In this document: positions 1-4,920 of the stretch, piece after piece
How positions within the stretch are numbered: position 1 is the first letter of the stretch
How the letters are laid out: every line of letters begins with the position of its first letter
Source: DATMXP01 sp964460935
GTDB taxonomy: Bacteria; Acidobacteriota; Terriglobia; Terriglobales; Acidobacteriaceae
DNA length: 6,650 nt
Reading direction: 5' to 3'
NCBI GenBank assembly: GCA_964460935.1
Contig: CAYWSM010000313.1
Span: 1-6,650 of the forward strand
Position numbers and translations under genes: made by a program
Notes under the pieces: generated by a model
The model's input: the letters and a program-made list of their open reading frames with translations, nothing else
What the model was told of the DNA's origin: nothing
Databases searched by the model: none

Positions 1-1
1 G

Positions 2-229
2 GTTGGGTTGACTGCGATGTCGGTGCTCTCGCGAGTGCCTTACTCGGGCTCGTTCATGGTGGTCGTTGACCTGGCGTGCGTAGCGATTTGCCTGTTCGCC
101 TCGGCGATCTTCTATCGATGGATCGAGGCGCCGTCGCAGCGTTGGTCGTCGGCGATCAAGATCAAGCCGACGAAGAGACCCGTTCTGCAGACGGCGCCGG
201 TCGGTGTAGAAGCAGCCGTCAGCAACTAG
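2..229 (+). CDS. C-terminal end of a membrane acyltransferase (acyltransferase-3 family), 5' part outside the window
   Basis: Only the last 75 codons are present and the frame is open to the left edge, so the true start is upstream. What remains is one strongly hydrophobic segment (about FMVVVDLACVAICLFASAIF, ending near base 113) followed at once by YRWIEAPSQRW and a basic tail of about 30 residues. A last transmembrane helix ending in an aromatic-R-x-I/V-E-x-P motif is typical of the C terminus of acyltransferase-3 (OafA/NodX-type) inner-membrane proteins, which transfer acyl groups to sugars of lipopolysaccharide or exopolysaccharide. The catalytic histidine would lie in the missing N-terminal part, so substrate and activity cannot be judged. 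The stop codon (227-229) overlaps the stop of the convergent arsM gene. The family call rests on one short motif and is moderately secure; the exact function is unknown. Confidence 0.6.
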   Translation, partial: VGLTAMSVLSRVPYSGSFMVVVDLACVAICLFASAIFYRWIEAPSQRWSSAIKIKPTKRPVLQTAPVGVEAAVSN

Positions 230-1020
230 GCTAAGTGCTTTTTCCCGTGCAATTTGATTGACGCTACCGCGCTCGCGGCGGCGGTTGCTACCGGATCTGC
301 GCCGCAGCATCCTGAGGTCTCGCCAGCCAACACGTCAGCCAGTTTCGAGCCGTGCATGATCTCCGGAACCGTAAGCGAGGTAAGCCCAGCCTCGAGCGCC
401 ATGCGGATGTAGTCGCCCATCATGCTCGCCCCGGAGATACAGCCGACATAGGCGCTGACATCGTTCTTAACTTGCTCGGGCAGCTCGGACAGCAGCACGA
501 TATCGCTGACGGCGAATTGTCCTCCGGGCTTCAGCACACGTCCGATTTCGCGAAAGACTGCCGGTTTGTCCGGGCTGAGATTGATCACACAGTTGCTGAT
601 CACCAGGTCCACGCTGTTGGACTCGACGGGCAGCGACTCGATGTTGCCTTTGCGGAACTCGACGTTGGAAGCTCCCAACTTCGCGGCGTTCTCGCGCGCT
701 CGCGCCAGCATGTCGTCGGTCATGTCAACGCCAATCACACGCCCACCCGGGCCGACTTTTCGCCATGCGAGGAAAGCATCAAAGCCTGCGCCACTGCCGA
801 GGTCGAGCACCGTCATGCCGGGCTGAATGCCCGACAGTGCCAGCGGATTTCCGCAGCCAAGGCCGAGATTGGCGTCTCCGGCGGCGTCAAGGTCTTCCCT
901 GGAATATCCGATTGCCGCGGCTACCGATTCTTTCGATCCGCAGCCGCAACCCGAACGCTCACCGCGAGCGACCGCACCGTAACGTTCCTGCACGACTTCT
1001 AAAACCTGCGATTTCTCCAT
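226..1020 (-). CDS. arsM: Arsenite methyltransferase ArsM (SAM-dependent)
   Basis: Cytoplasmic enzyme expected to transfer methyl groups from S-adenosylmethionine to trivalent arsenic, giving methylated, partly volatile arsenicals. With the start chosen here the protein has 264 residues, close to the bacterial family norm. Seen in it: a class I Rossmann SAM site VLDLGSGAGFDAFLA (about 72-86), the acidic loop VIGVDMTDDML (about 96-106), and the three cysteine contexts expected to bind As(III), in LGLGCGNP (Cys56), SNCVINLSPDK (Cys144) and YVGCISGA (Cys194). Extra cysteines lie in an N-terminal CGCG patch (about 25-28) and a C-terminal CC pair (about 238-239). An in-frame ATG six codons upstream (1036-1038) is less likely, because a strong GGGAGGG ribosome site sits just before the ATG at 1018-1020. 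The gene is divergent from arsR and shares its operator region, so arsenic-dependent derepression is likely. I am confident of the family; the rival call, a generic UbiE-like methyltransferase, does not explain the cysteines. Confidence 0.93.
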   Translation of the reverse strand: MEKSQVLEVVQERYGAVARGERSGCGCGSKESVAAAIGYSREDLDAAGDANLGLGCGNPLALSGIQPGMTVLDLGSGAGFDAFLAWRKVGPGGRVIGVDMTDDMLARARENAAKLGASNVEFRKGNIESLPVESNSVDLVISNCVINLSPDKPAVFREIGRVLKPGGQFAVSDIVLLSELPEQVKNDVSAYVGCISGASMMGDYIRMALEAGLTSLTVPEIMHGSKLADVLAGETSGCCGADPVATAAASAVASIKLHGKKHLA

Positions 1021-1025
1021 AACGG

Positions 1026-1032
1026 CCCTCCC
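1026..1032 (-). promoter_or_regulatory. Strong ribosome binding site deciding the arsM start
   Basis: On the minus strand GGGAGGG stands 5 bases before the ATG at 1018-1020. The alternative upstream ATG (1036-1038) would place this purine run inside the coding sequence and has no comparable site of its own. This is why the shorter 264-residue ArsM was chosen. Confidence 0.75.
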
Positions 1033-1038
1033 AATCAT

Positions 1039-1054
1039 ATTCGCATTAGCGAAT
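1039..1054. promoter_or_regulatory. Putative ArsR operator 1, perfect 6-4-6 inverted repeat
   Basis: The arms ATTCGC and GCGAAT are exact reverse complements around a 4-base centre ATTA. The site covers part of the predicted -10 and start point of arsM and lies close to the predicted -35 of arsR. The right half (GCGAAT) resembles the ACGAAT of the second inverted repeat 34 bp away, centre to centre. ArsR/SmtB dimers bind such AT-rich dyads, so autoregulation of both genes is the likely purpose. Binding is inferred. Confidence 0.6.
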
Positions 1055-1075
1055 GTATTGCGGCAATGCTATATT
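1047..1075 (+). promoter_or_regulatory. Putative arsR promoter with extended -10
   Basis: TATATT (1070-1075, 5 of 6 to consensus) is preceded by TGC, making an extended -10 (TGnTATATT). A poor -35 match, TAGCGA (1047-1052, 3 of 6), lies 17 bases upstream. Transcription would start near 1081-1082, downstream of the ATG at 1066. This is one reason to prefer the arsR start at 1096, although the resulting leader is only about 14 bases and has no Shine-Dalgarno match. Confidence 0.4.
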
Positions 1076-1081
1076 TGTCAA
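1052..1081 (-). promoter_or_regulatory. Putative sigma70-type promoter of arsM
   Basis: On the minus strand a perfect -35 hexamer TTGACA (1076-1081) is followed after 18 bases by TACATT (1052-1057), 4 of 6 to the -10 consensus. Transcription would start near 1045, giving a leader of about 25 bases that holds the GGGAGGG site. The -10 is overlapped by one inverted repeat (1039-1054) and the -35 by the other (1070-1091), as expected for repression by steric block. Inferred from pattern only. Confidence 0.55.
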
Positions 1082-1091
1082 GACGAATATA
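1070..1091. promoter_or_regulatory. Putative ArsR operator 2, 10-2-10 inverted repeat
   Basis: The arms TATATTTGTC (1070-1079) and GACGAATATA (1082-1091) pair at 9 of 10 positions around a 2-base centre AA. The site covers the -35 of arsM on one strand, and the -10 and predicted start point of arsR on the other, so one bound dimer could silence both genes. It ends 4 bases before the chosen arsR start codon. Confidence 0.6.
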
Positions 1092-1095
1092 TAAA

Positions 1096-1716
1096 ATGGT
1101 GGACACGGCCAGTCCCAATATGGAAAGCCTGCTGCGCGCGCTTAGCGAGCGGGTACGCCTGCGCATCCTGAATCTGATTGGCGATACCGAATTGTGCGTG
1201 TGCTTTTTCGTCCAGGCGCTGCAGTTGCCGCAACCCACCATCTCGCGGCATCTCGCCTACTTGCGCCGCGAAGGCGTGGTCACAGCCCGGCGTCAGGGAC
1301 TGTGGATGCACTACCGCATCAACGTTCCGGAAGATCCGAGAGTCGCCCAGGTGCTAACGTCATCGTTACAGTGGTGCGAGGATCAAGCGGACATGAAGCG
1401 CGACCGCCAACGGCTGGCAAAAGCCTGCTGCGCGCCCGAGAAGTTCGTGCGGCTGGAAAATGTCCCGCTGCCAAGGCTCGTGAAGGGCAGCCAGAACCTG
1501 GCGCTCCGCAGCATCTCGTTGAAGGTGGGACGAAACTGCTCGAACTCCGATGTGGGCGCGACAAAAACAAAGAAGATTACAGATCCATCTTTTTGCGGCA
1601 CCGTCACCAGCCAATCGCGCTCTTTCTGCGAATTGCCGCTTGCATTGGGAAATGGCGAGGTGGATTCCATCATGACGGAGCGCCCGCGCGCTCCGTTGAC
1701 GGTGATGGATTGCTGA
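1096..1716 (+). CDS. arsR: ArsR/SmtB-family arsenic-responsive repressor with an abnormal read-through C terminus
   Basis: Winged-helix repressor expected to bind the arsM-arsR operators and leave them on binding As(III). From the start used here the frame has 206 codons, while ArsR proteins are usually 95-130. Residues 10-75 form the ArsR fold: NMESLLRALSERVRLRILNLI, then ELCVC (32-36), a recognition helix PQPTISRHLAYLRREG (about 45-60) and the wing VVTARRQGLWMHYRI. Cys34 and Cys36 match two of the three E. coli ArsR ligands; the third position is Val39. A CC pair (111-112) in KACCAPEKFV could contribute to binding. Homology-like sequence fades near residue 126 (about base 1473). The remaining 80 codons are antisense to the M48 protease coding sequence and look like a read-through tail. 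A stop in the +1 frame (TGA, 1481-1483) shows that a single-base indel would end the protein at normal length. An upstream ATG (1066) is less likely, as it precedes the predicted transcription start. Family certain; true 3' end uncertain. Confidence 0.85.
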   Translation: MVDTASPNMESLLRALSERVRLRILNLIGDTELCVCFFVQALQLPQPTISRHLAYLRREGVVTARRQGLWMHYRINVPEDPRVAQVLTSSLQWCEDQADMKRDRQRLAKACCAPEKFVRLENVPLPRLVKGSQNLALRSISLKVGRNCSNSDVGATKTKKITDPSFCGTVTSQSRSFCELPLALGNGEVDSIMTERPRAPLTVMDC

Positions 1717-2984
1717 CTGCCGACGGTGCGCAGGTCCCCGCCGCCCTGCTGCAGGCTGCTGACGATGTTCTGCGTAATCTGGTCGATATCGCCGGTCGCC
1801 TGCGGCTGGACACCATTGATGACAACCCCGTACCCGACGCCGTTGCCGGTTACGCCCGCGCGTGGGGCAATGGTCACGGATGCACCTTGTTGCTGCGGAG
1901 AGATGACCTCCCAGTTCTCCGGTCTGCTGATGCTCAACGGTCCAAGGTTCGCCGTTGCCATCTGCGAACTTGGCGCCACATCACCGTGTTGCACCGGTCC
2001 GCTCGGCGGTTCATTCGACGACCGCGGTTCTCCGCTCGTCTGTTGTACGTTCACGCCCGGAGGCGCTTTGAAGACCGCGCCATTCTTGCGATTCACTTCC
2101 GCCCAGTGGCCCGACTTCGCACCATCGGCAATTTCCTGCGCGGTGTAAACCTTTACCTGTGCCGCCTGCTTCTGCATCTGGGTGAAGCCCGTGGTATTGC
2201 GGACGTAGTTCTTCTGCGGCCACTTGTCTGCCTCGTTGAGAATCGCCTGCTGGCGGTTGCCGGGATTGGGGTGGTCGCTTAGGAACTGCGGACCACTTCC
2301 GCCCTCCTCGCTCAGCCGTTCGAAGAACGACGCCAGCGCCCGGGGATCGTAACCTGCGCGGTACATGATCATGGCGCCCACGGCGTCGGCCTGGGCTTCG
2401 TCGGCGCGCGAAAACTTCATGCTCAACAGTCCGCCTCCGAGCTGTCCGCCGATGGACGCGGCTGCGCCGCCGATGCCGCCGATCATCGATCCCAAAATTT
2501 GTCCCAGTCCGGCAATGATGTTCGGAGTCGTTTGCTTCTGCATCTGCTTGGCGGAATGCTGCATGTACACGTGCGCCATCTCGTGCGCCATCACGCCGGC
2601 CAGTTCGGCCTCGTTGCCCGCCGTTGTAATGGCGCCGATGTTGACGAACATCGGTCCCCCGGGAAGCGCGAAGGCGTTCACCTCTTTTTGCGCGATGGTA
2701 TGAAACTCGAACGGCCACGAATAATCAGACGGGATGGTGGCTGCCAGTTTTTTGCCGATCTGGCGCACGTACTGTGTTTCCGGACTGCTATCGGGCAGCA
2801 CCGGCATCTGCTGATAAACCTCAGACGCCGCTTTGAATCCGAGCTGAATCTGCTGTTCGCGGCTGATGGGCGGATTCCCTGGATTGGGTAACTGCGGTGC
2901 AGATTGCGCCACCAGTTGCGTGACAAAAAGCACGCAGATCAGCCACAGGGATAAAACGCGGGAAGTCAAACGAGTGCTCGTCAT
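1383..2984 (-). CDS. Secreted M48-family zinc metalloprotease (BepA/Ste24-like) with C-terminal extension
   Basis: The protein has 533 residues. An N-terminal signal peptide is visible: Arg at 5 and 9, a hydrophobic core LSLWLICVLFVTQLV (11-25), then AQSA as a likely cleavage region, so it should act in the envelope. The peptidase domain covers about 40-250: zinc motif HEMAH (134-138, Glu135 catalytic), a Gly-rich hydrophobic stretch (about 157-188), the third-ligand motif ADEAQAD (Glu196, Asp200) and SDHPNPGNR (His238), as in BepA-type proteases that maintain outer-membrane proteins. A linker rich in Pro, Ser and Gln (about 300-345) leads to a second domain (345-495) ending FRPTFNEMLRSARF. 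The last 36 residues lie antisense to arsR and look like read-through beyond the usual end. The start is supported by AGGAAGA 5 bases upstream. The gene diverges from aroC. The protease call is secure; its substrate is unknown. Confidence 0.92.
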   Translation of the reverse strand: MTSTRLTSRVLSLWLICVLFVTQLVAQSAPQLPNPGNPPISREQQIQLGFKAASEVYQQMPVLPDSSPETQYVRQIGKKLAATIPSDYSWPFEFHTIAQKEVNAFALPGGPMFVNIGAITTAGNEAELAGVMAHEMAHVYMQHSAKQMQKQTTPNIIAGLGQILGSMIGGIGGAAASIGGQLGGGLLSMKFSRADEAQADAVGAMIMYRAGYDPRALASFFERLSEEGGSGPQFLSDHPNPGNRQQAILNEADKWPQKNYVRNTTGFTQMQKQAAQVKVYTAQEIADGAKSGHWAEVNRKNGAVFKAPPGVNVQQTSGEPRSSNEPPSGPVQHGDVAPSSQMATANLGPLSISRPENWEVISPQQQGASVTIAPRAGVTGNGVGYGVVINGVQPQATGDIDQITQNIVSSLQQGGGDLRTVGSQQSITVNGARGRSVMMESTSPFPNASGNSQKERDWLVTVPQKDGSVIFFVFVAPTSEFEQFRPTFNEMLRSARFWLPFTSLGSGTFSSRTNFSGAQQAFASRWRSRFMSA

Positions 2985-2989
2985 CGTGG

Positions 2990-2996
2990 TCTTCCT
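2990..2996 (-). promoter_or_regulatory. Ribosome binding site of the M48 protease gene
   Basis: On the minus strand AGGAAGA lies 5 bases before the ATG at 2982-2984. Together with the signal peptide that follows, it fixes the start. I could not find a convincing -10/-35 pair for this gene in the 134-base divergent region. Confidence 0.6.
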
Positions 2997-3020
2997 GTCT
3001 AGATTTAAGCACAGCTTACT

Positions 3021-3123
3021 AGCATCTTGGATGCCGCGCGAGAGTTGCTTGATGCGTTCCGTCTTGCCGCAAAACGACCATCCGTTACAATCAAATGTTC
3101 CAAAGGGTTACGTCCAAGATGCT
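3021..3123. repeat. 11-bp perfect inverted repeat bracketing the M48-aroC divergent region
   Basis: AGCATCTTGGA (3021-3031) is the exact reverse complement of TCCAAGATGCT (3113-3123); the arms are 81 bases apart. The right arm contains the chosen aroC start codon (3119-3121) and the left arm lies upstream of the predicted aroC promoter. The arms could be two binding sites of one regulator, a relic of a small inserted element, or chance. Confidence 0.35.
3064..3091 (+). promoter_or_regulatory. Putative promoter of the aroC-def-fmt-rsmB run
   Basis: TTGCCG (3064-3069, 4 of 6) and TACAAT (3086-3091, 5 of 6) are separated by 16 bases. Transcription would begin near 3098, just after the first possible aroC ATG (3095), which supports the second ATG (3119) as the true start. 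It would leave a leader of about 20 bases with a weak AAAGGG (3102-3107) Shine-Dalgarno sequence. Confidence 0.5.
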
Positions 3124-4300
3124 CAGATTCTCTACAGCCGGCGAATCACACGGCGAAAGCCTGGTTGCCCTGCTTTCGGGGCTGCCCGCCGGCGTGCCTG
3201 TCGATCAGGCGTTTATTGACCGCGAACTTTGGCGCCGCCAGCAAGGCTACGGCCGCGGCGGCCGCATGAAGATCGAGAAAGACACGGCCCACATCGTCTC
3301 GGGTGTGCGGCATGGAAAAACGATTGGCTCGCCGATCGCCATTTTGATCGCCAACCGCGATTGGCAGAACTGGCAGGAGATTCTGCCGGTGGAGACCGGC
3401 GACCCCGCGAAGCACAAGCGAGTGGCGTCGCCGCGTCCGGGGCACGCGGATCTGGCAGGCGCACTGAAGTACAACTTCCCGGAAGCGCGCTACATACTGG
3501 AGCGGGCCTCGGCACGGGAGTCGACGGCGCGCGTTGCGGGTGGAGCGATCGCGAAGCTGTTTCTGCGCGAGCTTGGGATCGAGGTGCTAAGTCATGTTGT
3601 CGCCGTCGGAACCACGGCGCTGAAGCGAGATGCGAGTTGGGACGAGATTCGCGATCTGAATTCGCGGGATGAGATTCTGCTGAACTGCGTCGATATGGAA
3701 GTCGAGCAGGCGATGAAAGCCGAAGTCGATGGCGTGTACCGGACGGGTGACACGCTGGGCGGAGTCTTCGAAGTGCGCGTGCACAACATTCCCGCCGGGC
3801 TGGGCACGCACGTCAACTGGGATGAGCGACTCGATACCTTGTTGGCCGGCGCAGTGATGTCGTTACAGGCGGTGAAGGGCGTGGAGATCGGATACGGGAT
3901 TTCGGCGGCGACTTCGCCGGGGTCGGCGGTTCACGACGAAATCACGTACGACAAGCACGCGAGCGGCGAGCAACTTACGGGGTTCCAGCGAAAGTCCAAC
4001 CGGGCGGGCGGGATCGAAGGCGGCATCTCGAATGGACAGGATGTCGTGGTGCGCGGTTATTTGAAGCCGATTTCGACGTTGCGGCGTCCGTTGGAGTCGG
4101 TCGATTTCGCCACACGCGAGCCGGTGAAGGCCGCCTACGAGCGGTCGGACGTTTGCGTGGTGCCAGCGGCGGGAGTGGCGGCGGAAGCGATGGTCGCGCT
4201 GGTGATCGCGCGCTGCGCACTGGAGAAGTTCGGCGGCGATTCGCTAACGGAAACGTTACGGAATTACCAAGGATATTGCGAGCAATTGCGTAACTTCTGA
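3119..4300 (+). CDS. aroC: Chorismate synthase
   Basis: Cytoplasmic enzyme of the last shikimate-pathway step: it removes phosphate from 5-enolpyruvylshikimate-3-phosphate to form chorismate, using reduced FMN as cofactor. The protein has 393 residues, normal for bacteria. It opens with the family hallmark MLRFSTAGESHGE (catalytic His11), then GYGRGGRMKIEKD (about 43-55), SPRPGHADL with the second active-site histidine (His109), the signature RASARESTARVAGGA (about 130-144) and RSDVCVVPAAGVAAEAM near the C terminus. An ATG 8 codons upstream (3095) is in frame but lies at the predicted transcription start and adds residues not typical of the family. The stop is 9 bases before the def start, so the two genes are probably cotranscribed. 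Its link with translation genes is by position only. Confidence 0.96.
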   Translation: MLRFSTAGESHGESLVALLSGLPAGVPVDQAFIDRELWRRQQGYGRGGRMKIEKDTAHIVSGVRHGKTIGSPIAILIANRDWQNWQEILPVETGDPAKHKRVASPRPGHADLAGALKYNFPEARYILERASARESTARVAGGAIAKLFLRELGIEVLSHVVAVGTTALKRDASWDEIRDLNSRDEILLNCVDMEVEQAMKAEVDGVYRTGDTLGGVFEVRVHNIPAGLGTHVNWDERLDTLLAGAVMSLQAVKGVEIGYGISAATSPGSAVHDEITYDKHASGEQLTGFQRKSNRAGGIEGGISNGQDVVVRGYLKPISTLRRPLESVDFATREPVKAAYERSDVCVVPAAGVAAEAMVALVIARCALEKFGGDSLTETLRNYQGYCEQLRNF

Positions 4301-4309
4301 TTGAAACTG

Positions 4310-4825
4310 ATGATCTATCCCATTGTTAAATTTGGCGACCCGGTCCTGGAACACGAGGCGGAAACGATTAAGGAGTTTGACACGCCCGAGTTGCATAAAC
4401 TGATCGAGGACATGTTCGAATCGATGTACGCCGCGCACGGCGTCGGACTGGCTGCGCCGCAGATCGGCATTGCCAAGCGGATCGCGGTCATTGACGTGAC
4501 ATTCAAGGAAGATCCCGACGCGAAGCTGGTGCTGATTAATCCGGAGATCATCGAGCTCGATGGGAAAATTTCGGAGTCGGAGGGCTGCCTGAGTATTCCC
4601 GACTTTCGCGAGAACGTAACGCGCGCGAAGAAGGCGACGGTGCGCGCGCAGAATGCCAAAGGAGAATTCTGGGAGAAGACCGGCGAGGACCTACTGGCAC
4701 GCGCTTTCCAGCATGAGATCGATCATTTGCACGGCAAGCTCTATATCCATCGCATCAGCGCATTGAAGCGCGACCTGATGAAGCGGAAGATCAGGAAGCT
4801 GGAACGGGCGGGGGAGTGGAAGTGA
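4310..4825 (+). CDS. def: Peptide deformylase
   Basis: Metal-dependent hydrolase that removes the N-formyl group from new proteins at the ribosome exit, the counterpart of fmt downstream. The protein has 171 residues, typical of type I enzymes. All three motifs are intact: motif 1 GVGLAAPQ (44-51), motif 2 EGCLS with metal ligand Cys93, and motif 3 HEIDH with ligands His135 and His139 and catalytic Glu136. The C terminus is a basic helix (LKRDLMKRKIRKLERAGEWK), common in the family and suited to ribosome contact. The start is taken as ATG at 4310, giving MIYPIVKFGDPVLE. A TTG at 4301, directly after the aroC stop, would add three residues. No clear Shine-Dalgarno sequence is visible, so translational coupling to aroC is likely. 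Confidence 0.96.
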   Translation: MIYPIVKFGDPVLEHEAETIKEFDTPELHKLIEDMFESMYAAHGVGLAAPQIGIAKRIAVIDVTFKEDPDAKLVLINPEIIELDGKISESEGCLSIPDFRENVTRAKKATVRAQNAKGEFWEKTGEDLLARAFQHEIDHLHGKLYIHRISALKRDLMKRKIRKLERAGEWK

Positions 4826-4920
4826 TTGAAGATTGGTTATTGCCAATTGTTTATTGGTTATTTTGGTGTGGGTCTGGTGCGAGTTTTTCAACGTTCAATA
4901 GACAATAGGCAATAAACAAT
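4825..4920. repeat. Two opposed arrays of degenerate ATTGNNN heptads in the def-fmt gap
   Basis: From 4825 to 4859 five 7-base units follow without a gap: ATTGAAG, ATTGGTT, ATTGCCA, ATTGTTT, ATTGGTT. From 4893 to 4920 four units of the opposite orientation follow (GTTCAAT, AGACAAT, AGGCAAT, AAACAAT). The arrays can pair in more than one register: 11 perfect base pairs (4846-4856 with 4910-4920), or 16 of 18 (4839-4856 with 4896-4913). The last unit contains the first two bases of the fmt ATG, so a folded transcript could hide the start. No U-tract follows the stem, so it is not a standard terminator. The region is clearly more AT-rich than its neighbours. Confidence 0.75.

Noticed and set aside
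352..1002. A 216-codon plus-strand frame opposite arsM.
   Set aside because: The arsM frame carries all family motifs and a strong ribosome site; the opposite frame has no motif and no start signal.
1855..1875. A GTGGGGCA string resembling the right end of the palindromic elements.
   Set aside because: There is no matching left arm and no AAAAGA loop, and it is explained by protease coding sequence.
1194..2282. A 362-codon open frame on the plus strand, antisense to the M48 protease and overlapping arsR in another frame.
   Set aside because: It has an Arg/Leu/Ala-rich composition with no recognisable domain, and lies opposite a well-conserved protease. This is the usual antisense shadow of GC-rich coding sequence.
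2459..2521. Gly/Ile/Ala-rich stretch in the M48 protease considered as a transmembrane helix or inserted repeat.
   Set aside because: Hydrophobic Gly-rich segments at this place between the HExxH and third-ligand motifs are common in secreted M48 proteases; no nucleotide repeat is visible.
4301..4309. TTG start for def directly after the aroC stop.
   Set aside because: The ATG at 4310 gives the normal family N terminus (MIYPIVKFGDP); the TTG adds three residues without a ribosome site.
4861..4887. A T-run (GAGTTTTT) in the def-fmt gap as a possible terminator.
   Set aside because: No GC-rich stem ends directly before it, and the heptad arms pair around it rather than upstream of it.
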